The translations under genes were made by a program, and so were the position numbers. Positions 26,366 through 35,291 of a DNA stretch of 64,000 bases are shown here, in pieces (the first letter of the stretch is position 1; every line of letters starts with the position of its first letter). This DNA comes from Pseudoalteromonas aliena SW19. GTDB taxonomy: Bacteria; Pseudomonadota; Gammaproteobacteria; Enterobacterales; Alteromonadaceae. The notes below the pieces were generated by a model. The model was not told the DNA's origin and made no database searches. It saw only the letters and a program-made list of their open reading frames with translations. Location: assembly GCF_014905615.1 (NCBI RefSeq), contig NZ_AQGU01000025.1, positions 434,001-498,000 on the forward strand, in the 5' to 3' direction.

Positions 26366-27991
26366 ATGAAACGTTATTTCTCTCTTACTTTACTTGCTGG
26401 TGCTATTTTAGCCGGCTGTGCAACATCACGTATTACTCCTACCGACATAACCAATGGTTATAACAGTATCCAAACAAATGAACTGGCTAAGCATGTAAAG
26501 GTACTCGCATCAGACGAATTTGGTGGCCGTGCTCCTTCATCACCTGGCGAAAAGCTAACACTTGATTATTTAACTGCGCAGTTTAAAGCTTTAGGCTTAG
26601 AGCCTGGTAATGGCGACAGTTACTTACAAGAAGTGCCATTGGTTTCTTTAGAAGCGGATTCGAACATGGTGCTTAGTATTGGTGGTAAAGACTATCAATA
26701 TAAAAAAGACATGGTTATGGGTAGCAGCCGAATTAGCGCACAAGAAGGCATAGAAAATTCTGAACTCGTATTTGTGGGCTACGGCGTTAATGCACCTGAG
26801 TACAATTGGAATGACTACGAAGGGTTAGACGTTAAAGGCAAAACAGTTGTAATGTTGGTTAACGATCCGGGCTTTGCTACAAAAGATCCAGCCTTATTCA
26901 CTGGCGATGCGATGACTTATTATGGTCGTTGGACCTATAAATACGAAGAAGCAAGTCGACAAGGAGCTGCAGGCGCTATTATTATTCATGAGACAGCACC
27001 TGCATCTTACCCGTGGTCGGTCGTTGAAAACTCGTGGAGTGGCGAGCAGTTTGGTTTTCAAAAAGAAAACAACAACATGGACCGTGTTGCAGTCGAAGGT
27101 TGGGTGACAACTGAGGTTGCAAAGGAGCTGTTTACTAAAGCGGGATTAGATTTTGATACAGCTAAAGAAAACGCTGCAAAAGGTGCTTACCATGTTGACA
27201 TGGGCGACTTAACTGCTTCTGTTAATGTTAAAAATACCATTAAAAAATCAGTATCATATAACTTTATTGCTACTTTACCAGGAAGCGAACAACCAGATGA
27301 GCATGTTATTTACTCAGCTCATTGGGATCACTTAGGTACAGATAAAACACGTAAAGGCGATCAAATTTATAACGGTGCTCACGACAACGCAACGGGCACC
27401 GCTGGGCTAATTGAAGTAGCCGAAGCCTTTACAAAATTACCTAAGCACCCTAGCCGCTCAATGACATTTTTAGCGGTAACAGCTGAAGAGCAAGGCTTAT
27501 TAGGCTCTAAATACTATGCAGCAAACCCAGTCATTGCAGCCAATAAAACAGTCGCTAACATAAACATGGATAGCTTAAATTTATTAGGCAAAGTAAAAGA
27601 CATGAATGTGGTGGGTATTGGTAAATCACAAATGGATGAGTTTTTAGAAACTGCAGCTAAAGAGCAAGGCAGAACAATATCAGGCGATCCTAAACCGTCA
27701 TCGGGTGGCTATTACCGCTCTGATCACTTTGCATTTGCGAACATGGGTGTTCCGGCTATGTACGCAGGTGGCGGCACCGTGGCTGCTGATGAAGAAACGG
27801 CTAATTACCGTAAACGTATGAGCTTAGTACTTCGCGGTTGTTACCATCAACCATGTGACCGTTACCGTGATGAATGGGATTTATCGGGTGCTGTTCAAGA
27901 CTTACAATTATTTTATAAGGTAGGTTTTGATATTTCTGAAACAGAACAGTGGCCAACGTGGAATACAAACTCTGAATTTCAGCGTAAGTAG
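26366..27991 (+). CDS. M28-family zinc aminopeptidase lipoprotein
   Basis: Lipoprotein of 541 residues (lipobox LAGAILAGC) that probably removes N-terminal residues from peptides in the envelope. A PA-domain-like insert (about 130-240) precedes the peptidase core. Zinc ligands and catalytic residues are visible: HWDHLG, GAHDNATGTAG, TAEEQGLLGS, NMDSLN and RSDHFAFA. This set is complete for M28 enzymes. It is transcribed alone and diverges from the DUF3025 operon. Confidence 0.92.
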   Translation: MKRYFSLTLLAGAILAGCATSRITPTDITNGYNSIQTNELAKHVKVLASDEFGGRAPSSPGEKLTLDYLTAQFKALGLEPGNGDSYLQEVPLVSLEADSNMVLSIGGKDYQYKKDMVMGSSRISAQEGIENSELVFVGYGVNAPEYNWNDYEGLDVKGKTVVMLVNDPGFATKDPALFTGDAMTYYGRWTYKYEEASRQGAAGAIIIHETAPASYPWSVVENSWSGEQFGFQKENNNMDRVAVEGWVTTEVAKELFTKAGLDFDTAKENAAKGAYHVDMGDLTASVNVKNTIKKSVSYNFIATLPGSEQPDEHVIYSAHWDHLGTDKTRKGDQIYNGAHDNATGTAGLIEVAEAFTKLPKHPSRSMTFLAVTAEEQGLLGSKYYAANPVIAANKTVANINMDSLNLLGKVKDMNVVGIGKSQMDEFLETAAKEQGRTISGDPKPSSGGYYRSDHFAFANMGVPAMYAGGGTVAADEETANYRKRMSLVLRGCYHQPCDRYRDEWDLSGAVQDLQLFYKVGFDISETEQWPTWNTNSEFQRK

Positions 27992-28083
27992 CCCAATTTA
28001 ATCACAGCCTTAAATTCAAATTTAAACTCGCTTAGATTTAGCTATCGAAAAACTAAAACAGAGTAATCGATTCAAATAGATGC

Positions 28084-28104
28084 AAATGATATTGATTATC
28101 ATTT
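28084..28104. promoter_or_regulatory. Fur-type box upstream of the manganese exporter gene
   Basis: AAATGATA-TTGAT-TATCATTT is a perfect dyad with 8-bp arms. It fits the Fur-family 7-1-7 core TGATAAT-N-ATTATCA with one mismatch. It lies 48 bases ahead of the mneA start. Fur or the related manganese regulator Mur could bind it. Confidence 0.7.
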
Positions 28105-28122
28105 AATTAAAATATACAGTGT

Positions 28123-28143
28123 GACCTAGTTAATTGATTAGGT
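28123..28143 (+). promoter_or_regulatory. Small hairpin covering the mneA ribosome-binding site
   Basis: GACCTA (28123-28128) and TAGGTC (28138-28143) can pair with a 9-base loop. The AGG inside the right arm is the only likely ribosome-binding site for the ATG at 28152. It may reduce translation. It is much too small to be a yybP-type manganese riboswitch. Confidence 0.35.
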
Positions 28144-28151
28144 CGCATTGT

Positions 28152-29327
28152 ATGATTTCACTTCCTCACATTGGTTTTATTACTCCTGCCTCAAAACGAT
28201 TTTTGAGCCAAAATAAACGCTTACTGCTGCCTTTATTTATTTTAACTTGCCTTGCAATACCGCAATTACGCGAAATAACAATGACCGCATTAAGTGATGC
28301 ATTTTTTCAAGTGAGTGTGTTTGTTGCCACAACCCTTTTAATTTATTACTACGCTATAGAACACTTACCTCAATTAGAGCTTAGTTATTTAAGCGCGAAA
28401 TCACCGGTTCTAGAAATTAGCTTTGCAGCGGTTTTAGGTGCATTACCCGGCTGTGGTGGGGCTATTATTGTGGTTACTCAATTTACAAAAGGCCAAGCAA
28501 GCTTTGGTGCTATTGTTGCTGTGCTAACAGCTACAATGGGCGATGCCGCATTTTTATTACTTGCTACCCGCCCTACTGAAGGCTTGTTAATTATGGGGAT
28601 AGGGTTAGTAGTTGGTACACTCAGTGGTTTACTGGTTAATACAATACACAAAAAAGATTTTTTATGCCCAACAGCGCAAGAACAAAAGCACCAAATTAAA
28701 ATACTCTCAACTAACATTATTAAAATCAGTAAACCGGTTTGGATGGTTGCAATTATACCAAGCCTTGTAATTGCATTTTTGATTGCGTTTAATATTGATT
28801 TTTCACAGTATGGTGCAAGTACAAGCACTGTGATTACGCTATTTGGTGCGGTAATGGCATTATTTATTGTTAGTATTTGGGCATTTTCGTCAAAGGGTGA
28901 AAGCTATCAAGAAGTAACGTCAGAAGACGGTGCATGTAACCCGCCTTCTAAAATAATTAAAGTATTACAAGACACACACTTTGTAACTGCATGGGTTGTA
29001 GCGTCATTCATGTTATTTGAAATTTTGGTTAACATTGCAGGACTTGACTTAAAAACGTGGTTTGTACATTACGCCTATTTAGCACCGCTTATTGCAGTGC
29101 TTATTGGATTTTTACCCGGTTGTGGCCCGCAAATAATTGTTACAACACTTTATATTCAAGGCATTATTCCTTTTAGTGCTTTAACGGGGAACGCTATTTC
29201 TAATGATGGGGATGCTCTATTTCCAGCAATTGCAATGGCTCCCAAGGCTGCAGTTATAGCAACGCTTTATACATCTATTCCCGCTTTACTGGTAGGTTAT
29301 GGACTCTATTTTTTGGTTGAAATCTAA
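28152..29327 (+). CDS. mneA: Putative manganese exporter, MneA-like (DUF2899 / ArsP_2 family)
   Basis: Polytopic inner-membrane protein of about 391 residues with roughly ten helices. Two halves each carry the motif LPGCG (LGALPGCGGAI and IGFLPGCGPQI), which indicates an internal duplication with opposed topology, as in the DUF2899 manganese exporters characterised in Vibrio cholerae. The predicted role is efflux of excess Mn(II). The ATG at 28152 was chosen; a TTG at 28134 is in frame but lies inside a hairpin. The Fur-type box upstream agrees with metal control. Substrate is inferred from the family. Confidence 0.8.
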   Translation: MISLPHIGFITPASKRFLSQNKRLLLPLFILTCLAIPQLREITMTALSDAFFQVSVFVATTLLIYYYAIEHLPQLELSYLSAKSPVLEISFAAVLGALPGCGGAIIVVTQFTKGQASFGAIVAVLTATMGDAAFLLLATRPTEGLLIMGIGLVVGTLSGLLVNTIHKKDFLCPTAQEQKHQIKILSTNIIKISKPVWMVAIIPSLVIAFLIAFNIDFSQYGASTSTVITLFGAVMALFIVSIWAFSSKGESYQEVTSEDGACNPPSKIIKVLQDTHFVTAWVVASFMLFEILVNIAGLDLKTWFVHYAYLAPLIAVLIGFLPGCGPQIIVTTLYIQGIIPFSALTGNAISNDGDALFPAIAMAPKAAVIATLYTSIPALLVGYGLYFLVEI

Positions 29328-29352
29328 AAATAGACTGTAAATACTGAGCACA

Positions 29353-29380
29353 AAAAAGCTCAGCAATTGCTGAGCTTTTT
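29353..29380 (+). terminator. Bidirectional terminator after mneA
   Basis: Palindrome AGCTCAGCAATTGCTGAGCT flanked by A5 and T5. It serves mneA on the plus strand and the DUF805 gene on the minus strand, which converge here. Confidence 0.85.
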
Positions 29381-29396
29381 GCTAAAACATAGTCAT

Positions 29397-29756
29397 TTAC
29401 TCTGCTGCCACAAAACCTTCTTTAGGGTTTGGGCCAAAATCGTTTTCACCTTCGTGAGAATCTTGCGCTAAAAAGATAATTAAAACTATCCAACCAATAA
29501 TAGGCACTAACCAAAGTAGCTGCCACCAACCAGAACGGCCAGTATCATGAAGACGACGAGCACCCGCGCTTAAACCAGGAATTAAAAGTGCTAAGCTATA
29601 AATCGAACCAATAAACATTGTACCTAGTGCACCATCAATCACATTACAAACTACTGAAAAAATAGTATTAAACAATACAAACATCCAATATGCTTTACGA
29701 CGATTACGACCTGAAAAGTCTGCGTAGCTGCGCAACGCGTTCATGTAATATTCCAT
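29397..29756 (-). CDS. DUF805 membrane protein
   Basis: Small inner-membrane protein of 119 residues with the DUF805 pattern: an aromatic N terminus (YADFSGRNRRKAYWMFVLFN), RRLHDTGRSGWW after the second helix, a third or fourth helix WLVPIIGWIVLIIFL, and a polar tail with NDFGPNP. Relatives are of unknown function. It has its own promoter region after the bkd terminator. Confidence 0.9.
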   Translation of the reverse strand: MEYYMNALRSYADFSGRNRRKAYWMFVLFNTIFSVVCNVIDGALGTMFIGSIYSLALLIPGLSAGARRLHDTGRSGWWQLLWLVPIIGWIVLIIFLAQDSHEGENDFGPNPKEGFVAAE

Positions 29757-29855
29757 AATAATTCCTTAGTGTTATTTTTTATATTCCCTACAGGGCGATG
29801 TTTTATTACTTTTAGTAACAGGTGTATCTTAATTAAAAGCGGCTAAGTTTGAAAC

Positions 29856-29884
29856 AAAAAACCAACTAAAAGCTGGTTTTTTTA
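29856..29884 (-). terminator. Terminator of the bkd operon
   Basis: On the minus strand AACCAGCT, loop TTT, AGTTGGTT (one G-U pair) is followed by a T run. It lies about 25 bases past the E2 stop codon. Confidence 0.7.
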
Positions 29885-29906
29885 TCATACATTAAAGAAT
29901 TAGCTA

Positions 29907-31490
29907 TTAACTCATAGCCATCATCATTGTCGATGGGTTTTCTAGATAAGATTTCCACACGTTATTAAAGCGTGCAATCGTACCACCATCAATAACGCGA
30001 TGATCGCCAGACCAACTTACTTGCATAATCGCTCTACTCACGACTTGCCCGTTGCTATCAAAACGCGGTAAATGCTGTAACTTTCCTAGCGCAACAATAG
30101 CCACTTCTGGTTTATTAATAATAGGTGTCGCAATAGTACCGCCAATTGCGCCAATATTAGAGATGCTAATTGTGCCACCTTTTAAATCATCCGGTGCAAC
30201 ACGCCCTTCTCTAGCAGACTCGGTCAACCGAGTTAAATCATTTGCTACATCTACAATACTTTTCCTCTGACACGATTTAATATTAGGGACTAATAGGCCT
30301 ATTTTTGAGTCGACCGCGATTCCGATATTATGATCGTTATAATAAGTCAGCTCAGAGCACTCATCATTTACTTTAGAATTAAGTACTGGGTACTCTTTTA
30401 TTGCAAGTGACAGCGCTTTTACAAAAAACGGCATCATAGTGAGCTTAACGCCTTGCGCCTTGTATTGCTCTTTCATAGAGCCTCTTAAGGCAATAAGATC
30501 GGTTAAATCAATTTCATCACAAAACGTAAAATGTGGGATTGTAGATACCGAAGCCATCATTTGCTTTGCCATAGCCGCTTTAATGCCTTTAATAGGCTCG
30601 ACTCGTACGCCACCGATTTTATTCTGCATTTGGTTTTGTATAGCGCAGTGAGAAGCATCGCTATTAAGAGGTGACGTATCAATCGTATTTGGCACTTCGC
30701 CTTTTATATACTCTTCAATATCTTGCTTGTAAATACGCCCATTCTTGCCACTGCCAGGTACACAGGTTAAATCAATATCAAGTTCACGTGCTTTGCGACG
30801 AACCGCAGGTGATGCAACCGCTTTTTTATTGATAACTTTATCAGCTTGCTGCATTTTAACAGGGGCAACTTTTTCAGCGACAGCATTAGCTTGAGCCTTT
30901 ACGACCGCTTGGTTTATATCAATATTTGGTTTTGCTGCACTGCCTGCAATTGTCATTTGAAACAATGGGCTATGTACTTTCGCTATTTCACCTTTTTGAT
31001 AGTAAAGCTTTTGCACTGTGCCTGTATATTTTGCCGGAATTTGCACTAATGCTTTATCGGTCATTACGTCACAAACCGCTTGGTCTTCTTCTATTTCGTC
31101 GCCTTCTGCGACTAACCAATCGACTATTTCACACTCAACAATACCTTCACCAATATCAGGGAGTATAAAGTCCTCGACGACATCAGTTGTATCATTAGTT
31201 TTATTTTCAGCTTGTACTGGCTCTTGTACTACTTGATTATTAGTACTCTCACCCGCTACATCCATAGCAAATAAAGGGGCATGTACTTTAGCAATTTCAC
31301 TTTTTTGATAATATAGCTTTGAAATAACACCATCATGCACAGCCGGAATTTGCACTAATGCTTTGTCTGTCATTACATCACAAATTGGCTGATCTTCAGA
31401 TACAGTATCGCCTTCTTGCACTAGCCACTCAACAACTTCGCATTCAACAATGCCTTCACCAATATCGGGTAATATAAAATCTTTAGCCAT
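29907..31490 (-). CDS. bkdB: Branched-chain 2-oxoacid dehydrogenase E2 (lipoamide acyltransferase), two lipoyl domains
   Basis: Core acyltransferase of the branched-chain keto acid dehydrogenase complex, which moves acyl groups from E1 to CoA. It has 527 residues with two tandem lipoyl domains (about 3-77 and 106-180; lipoylated Lys43 and Lys146 in MTDKA), a peripheral subunit-binding domain (about 225-262, ASPAVRRKARELDIDL) and the catalytic domain with the SGDHRVIDGG motif. The two lipoyl domains are nearly identical, which suggests recent duplication or gene conversion. It is the third gene of the operon. No dedicated E3 gene follows, so the housekeeping lipoamide dehydrogenase is probably shared. 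Confidence 0.94.
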   Translation of the reverse strand: MAKDFILPDIGEGIVECEVVEWLVQEGDTVSEDQPICDVMTDKALVQIPAVHDGVISKLYYQKSEIAKVHAPLFAMDVAGESTNNQVVQEPVQAENKTNDTTDVVEDFILPDIGEGIVECEIVDWLVAEGDEIEEDQAVCDVMTDKALVQIPAKYTGTVQKLYYQKGEIAKVHSPLFQMTIAGSAAKPNIDINQAVVKAQANAVAEKVAPVKMQQADKVINKKAVASPAVRRKARELDIDLTCVPGSGKNGRIYKQDIEEYIKGEVPNTIDTSPLNSDASHCAIQNQMQNKIGGVRVEPIKGIKAAMAKQMMASVSTIPHFTFCDEIDLTDLIALRGSMKEQYKAQGVKLTMMPFFVKALSLAIKEYPVLNSKVNDECSELTYYNDHNIGIAVDSKIGLLVPNIKSCQRKSIVDVANDLTRLTESAREGRVAPDDLKGGTISISNIGAIGGTIATPIINKPEVAIVALGKLQHLPRFDSNGQVVSRAIMQVSWSGDHRVIDGGTIARFNNVWKSYLENPSTMMMAMS

Positions 31491-31498
31491 GATAACCC

Positions 31499-32476
31499 CT
31501 AAAAATCCATTGATTGTTTAATTGCAGCCAACACTTTTAATGCATCTGGTACATATTCTTTTTCTAGCGCCAATGGGTATGGCGTATCTAAGCCACATAC
31601 ACGTAAAATTGGTGACTCTAAATGAAGAAAACATTCTTGCTGGATAGTCGCCGCTATTTCTGCCCCAAAACCATTGGTTATAGGTGCTTCATGGCTGACA
31701 ATTAAACGCCCAGTCTTAATAACCGATTTAGCAATTGTATCTACATCCCATGGTAATATGCTGCGAAGATCAATCACCTCACAGCTAATCCCTTGCTCTT
31801 TCGCTTGTTTAGCCGCATCTTCGATAATCTCCATTTGAGCACCCCAGGCTAATAGCGTAATATCAGCGCCTTCTTGCACTACTTCAGCTGTGCCTAATTC
31901 AATGCTGTAATCTTCTTCTGGTACTTCGCCAATTGATGCGCGATATAAACGTTTTGGTTCAAAAAATATTACTGGGTTGTCATCTTTTATTGATGCGCGT
32001 AATAAACCTTTCGCTTGATAAGGGTTGCGCGGTACAACCACTTTTAAACCCGGTGTGTGCGCAAAATAAGCTTCTGGTGACTGTGAATGGTATAAACCAC
32101 CAGCAATACCACCACCATAAGGTGTACGAATGGTTAAGTTACCGACATCAAATTCATTACCACTGCGATAACGAAACTTAGCAGCTTCATTTACTATTTG
32201 ATCAAAGGCAGGAAAAATATAATCAGCAAACTGAATTTCTGCCAGTGCAGGTGCACCAAATGCCGCTAAACCATTAGCAAAGCCTAGAATGCCTTGCTCT
32301 GTTAAAGGTGTATTAAAAACACGGTGCTTACCGTATTTTTCTTGCAAGCCCGATGTTGCTCTAAATACACCACCAAAGTAACCAACGTCTTCACCAAAAA
32401 TACAGGCTTGAGGATGTTCGTTCATCGTGATGTCGAGCGCAGAGTTAATTGCGTGGAGCATGTTCATTTTAGCCAT
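31499..32476 (-). CDS. bkdA2: Branched-chain 2-oxoacid dehydrogenase E1 beta subunit
   Basis: Transketolase-like beta subunit of 325 residues. Conserved blocks are [55 protein letters not shown] and a C-terminal domain with ITLLAWGAQ and [14 protein letters not shown]. With E1 alpha it decarboxylates 2-oxoacids of Leu, Ile and Val. Its ATG overlaps the E1 alpha stop (TAATG), and E2 follows after eight bases. Confidence 0.96.
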   Translation of the reverse strand: MAKMNMLHAINSALDITMNEHPQACIFGEDVGYFGGVFRATSGLQEKYGKHRVFNTPLTEQGILGFANGLAAFGAPALAEIQFADYIFPAFDQIVNEAAKFRYRSGNEFDVGNLTIRTPYGGGIAGGLYHSQSPEAYFAHTPGLKVVVPRNPYQAKGLLRASIKDDNPVIFFEPKRLYRASIGEVPEEDYSIELGTAEVVQEGADITLLAWGAQMEIIEDAAKQAKEQGISCEVIDLRSILPWDVDTIAKSVIKTGRLIVSHEAPITNGFGAEIAATIQQECFLHLESPILRVCGLDTPYPLALEKEYVPDALKVLAAIKQSMDF

Positions 32477-33690
32477 TACTTAATTCTCCCTGCGGTGACT
32501 GGGTAAGCATCTGGATGCTGTTTTATATGTTCTTTTAATTGCTCGTACTGGCGTTGTAGTAACGGAATTGGTGTATCGTAAACATCCGATACCAATTCTT
32601 CTAATGCGGGCTTTGCAATAACTTCAGCACGCTTAAGCGCCGCTAAAATTTCTTCACGAATCGATTCTTTCGCTTTTATATCGTCTTCTTCGTTTAACCA
32701 GTCTTGCTTGACCAGCCATTTTCTAAATTTATCTATCGGACACGCTTGGTGGTTTGCTTCTTCATCTTTAGAGCGATAGCCACTTGGATCATCTGACGTA
32801 GAGTGCGCACCTAATCGATAAGCAATCGATTCTATGAGTACTGGTTCACCTTGTGTAGAGGCTATATCCCTTGCTCTTTTAGTTGCCGCATAAACAGCCA
32901 GTGCATCTGTGCCATCAACACGAATTGTTTTAATGCCATAACCGACACCACGAGATGCAATGCCATCACCTTTGAACTGTTCATCAGCAGGGGTTGATAT
33001 TGCATAACCGTTATTACGTGCAAAAAATATAACCGGCGCTCTGTGAACAGCTGCCATATTTAAACCCGCATGAAAGTCACCTTCCGATGCCGCACCTTCA
33101 CCAAAGTAACAAATAGTCACATTATCAATTGTGCTTGCAAGCTCGCCAGTTTTTGCGTCGATGTGTTTTATTTTTTGGCCGTATGCATAACCTGTTGCCT
33201 GTGGTATTTGCGTACCCAGTGGCGATGAAATGGTCATGTAATTTAGTGCTTTAGAACCATAATGAATTGGCATTTGACGACCTTTACCTAAATCCAATTC
33301 GTTTGAAAACATTTGGTTCATAAATTGATCTAGGGTAAAACCACGATAATGCAGTGCAGCTTGTTCACGATACTGAGCCATAATCATATCGTCTTGATCA
33401 AGTGCTGCAGCAGAGGCAGTAACAGCGGCCTCTTCACCTAAACATTGCATATAAAAACTAACACGGCCTTGGCGTTGTGCACCTTGCATACGCTCATCCA
33501 ATAAACGTATAAAACGCATTGTTTCGTATAATTTAATCGCGGTATGTTTTGAAATATCAGGTGCGGTTGCACTAGGGTGAATGTCGCCATCCTCAGTTAA
33601 AATACTAAGGGTTGGAATATTAAGTGCTTGGCCGTCAATAAATTCAAGCGTGTGGTTAATATTCAGCGATACGTTATTTGGATTACTCAT
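32476..33690 (-). CDS. bkdA1: Branched-chain 2-oxoacid dehydrogenase E1 alpha subunit
   Basis: Thiamine-diphosphate-binding alpha subunit of 404 residues. The ThDP motif region [31 protein letters not shown] is clear, as is the phosphorylation-loop-like [16 protein letters not shown]. It heads the operon; GGTAGG lies two bases before the ATG. The perfect palindrome at 33802-33827 in its upstream region suggests control by a LiuR-type regulator. Confidence 0.96.
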   Translation of the reverse strand: MSNPNNVSLNINHTLEFIDGQALNIPTLSILTEDGDIHPSATAPDISKHTAIKLYETMRFIRLLDERMQGAQRQGRVSFYMQCLGEEAAVTASAAALDQDDMIMAQYREQAALHYRGFTLDQFMNQMFSNELDLGKGRQMPIHYGSKALNYMTISSPLGTQIPQATGYAYGQKIKHIDAKTGELASTIDNVTICYFGEGAASEGDFHAGLNMAAVHRAPVIFFARNNGYAISTPADEQFKGDGIASRGVGYGIKTIRVDGTDALAVYAATKRARDIASTQGEPVLIESIAYRLGAHSTSDDPSGYRSKDEEANHQACPIDKFRKWLVKQDWLNEEDDIKAKESIREEILAALKRAEVIAKPALEELVSDVYDTPIPLLQRQYEQLKEHIKQHPDAYPVTAGRIK

Positions 33691-33801
33691 AACCTACCTT
33701 CTTTTGTTGTCGGTAAAACAGTGCCCCTTTAAATTATTATTGTGGGTGATTATTGCTGGTTAAACTTTGCAATATCTGCACTATCTTTAATTAAAGCTGC
33801 C

Positions 33802-33827
33802 AACACTTTACGTTAACGTAAAGTGTT
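33802..33827. promoter_or_regulatory. Perfect 26-bp palindrome, candidate LiuR operator
   Basis: The sequence centred on ACTTTACGTTAACGTAAAGT is a perfect palindrome over 26 bases, 112-137 bases upstream of bkdA1. It resembles the TTTACGT-type dyad predicted for LiuR, the MerR-family regulator of branched-chain amino acid breakdown in gammaproteobacteria. The match is from memory of that motif. Confidence 0.65.
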
Positions 33828-33955
33828 ATTCAACAGATCTAGGACAAAACAAAAGCAAATACTGGTTAAATAAGTGGCAAGTTAACAATACGGTTACTTT
33901 AATTAATAGTAATCATATAGTTAACTTAAGGTTAGCAGTGGTCTGATGAGTAAGC

Positions 33956-35008
33956 TTATACGAAATTACTATCAATATTCATCGGGATAACAGTCAACAG
34001 CGCTCTTTGTCCTAACGCGACATTTGCATTTGGGAAAATAATAGCCTCGCCTTCAACGTTGGCATAAAACGGTGTATCACCATCGGTTGCAAGTAGTTCA
34101 CCTTTCGCAAAGCCTGTAAAGTTCTCGGCGTCATCTGAAAAAGGAAAACTAAAATCATCCTGTGTTCTGTTAATTGTGCGATGCACTGCAAAAAGTTCAA
34201 AATCATTTGCATTGAATTTAGGGTATTGCACTTCATTTTGGCTAATTAATGCAGTTAACGTTTGCTTTGTTTTTTCAAAGCGGGTCATATCGTTTTCACC
34301 AAATGGCTTAACTTGACCAAGTTCAACCGTGAAAGAATCTGCACCATGTACAAATGATGAATAGTAACTAAACGTTGTCGCAGGTGATTTCATCATAAGC
34401 ACGGTGTTTACACCACAGCTTAATAAAAACTGTAGCTGAGATTTTTTCCACGGTTTACCATGCAAAAATGGATATACCGCAAACTTTTCGTTTTTGGAGC
34501 CTCTAATTGCAGTGTGTAAATCGTAATGACATCGGCTACTTCCTAGCTCGCCACGTGCATAGAAATCACTTACATATTGCTCAAGCTTTGCAGCGCGGGT
34601 GCGCTCATTATTCATTGGCACGCCTTCAACTGTATGGTAGCCATTAAATAATCTATTTAAATTTTCTTCTACAAAACGCAAACCAATATTAATCGATTGC
34701 GGATTGCCGTAAATAAACAAGGCACGCTGCTTAAGTATTAGCTCACCGTTTATAATTTGTGTGATCAGTGCGTCACAAATCTCGATTGGTGCAGTTTCGT
34801 TACCGTGTACAGCACTTGAATAAACCACATCTTTTGTTGTTTTAACCGCAGGTTGAAACTCTATTACTCCGGTGTCGTGTATATTCACACGCGTGCCATT
34901 ATCTAAAACAAACTCACCTGCATCTAAATGCCATTCATTATTACGGCTAAGCGTTAAAAAATCACCGGTTTGTTTTAATTCATTTAAGTAAGATGGATTG
35001 GCTGACAT
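33956..35008 (-). CDS. astE: Succinylglutamate desuccinylase
   Basis: Last enzyme of the arginine succinyltransferase pathway; it hydrolyses N-succinylglutamate to succinate and glutamate. It has 350 residues. Zinc-binding motifs of the AstE/aspartoacylase family are present: HGNETAP near residue 69 and HYDLHTAIR near 160, with the catalytic Glu in [10 protein letters not shown]. The other ast genes are not in this window, so astE stands alone here. Confidence 0.94.
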   Translation of the reverse strand: MSANPSYLNELKQTGDFLTLSRNNEWHLDAGEFVLDNGTRVNIHDTGVIEFQPAVKTTKDVVYSSAVHGNETAPIEICDALITQIINGELILKQRALFIYGNPQSINIGLRFVEENLNRLFNGYHTVEGVPMNNERTRAAKLEQYVSDFYARGELGSSRCHYDLHTAIRGSKNEKFAVYPFLHGKPWKKSQLQFLLSCGVNTVLMMKSPATTFSYYSSFVHGADSFTVELGQVKPFGENDMTRFEKTKQTLTALISQNEVQYPKFNANDFELFAVHRTINRTQDDFSFPFSDDAENFTGFAKGELLATDGDTPFYANVEGEAIIFPNANVALGQRALLTVIPMNIDSNFV

Positions 35009-35062
35009 GTAATAAGCCCTTTTATAGAATATGAGAATAAAACCTCAAGCGTCTACTTTTAA

Positions 35063-35221
35063 TACCAATTGCATTAAATTAATGATCTATTATAGCGACA
35101 AGAAAATAGCGCAATAACAAGGCTAAAATTATGATACATAGCTGCTCTATATAAATAATTTTTAACGTAGTTAGTAAGTTATTTAATACGCTAAAGTGAT
35201 CATGTTTTAATAAAATTGGTA
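35063..35221. repeat. MITE-like element upstream of astE
   Basis: A 159-bp element. The ends TACCAATTGCATTAAA and, in reverse complement, TACCAATTTTATTAAA agree at 14 of 16 positions. The interior word AATTTTTAACGTAGTTAG recurs near 11920 and 14545. It has no significant reading frame. It shares length and ends with the 11821-11981 element. Confidence 0.7.
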
Positions 35222-35245
35222 CAATAATGCTCAAGGGATAGATGC

Positions 35246-35273
35246 AAAAACGGCTGAATAAATCAGCCGTTTT
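35246..35273 (-). terminator. Terminator of the seqA-pgm operon
   Basis: On the minus strand AAAACGGCTGA, loop TTTAT, TCAGCCGTTTTT. It lies about 20 bases after the pgm stop. Confidence 0.85.
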
Positions 35274-35291
35274 CAAAATTATTAAACTCAG

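Noticed and set aside
28105-28151. Possible yybP-type manganese riboswitch ahead of mneA
   Set aside because: The leader is too short and shows only one 6-bp hairpin, without the conserved loops of that riboswitch.
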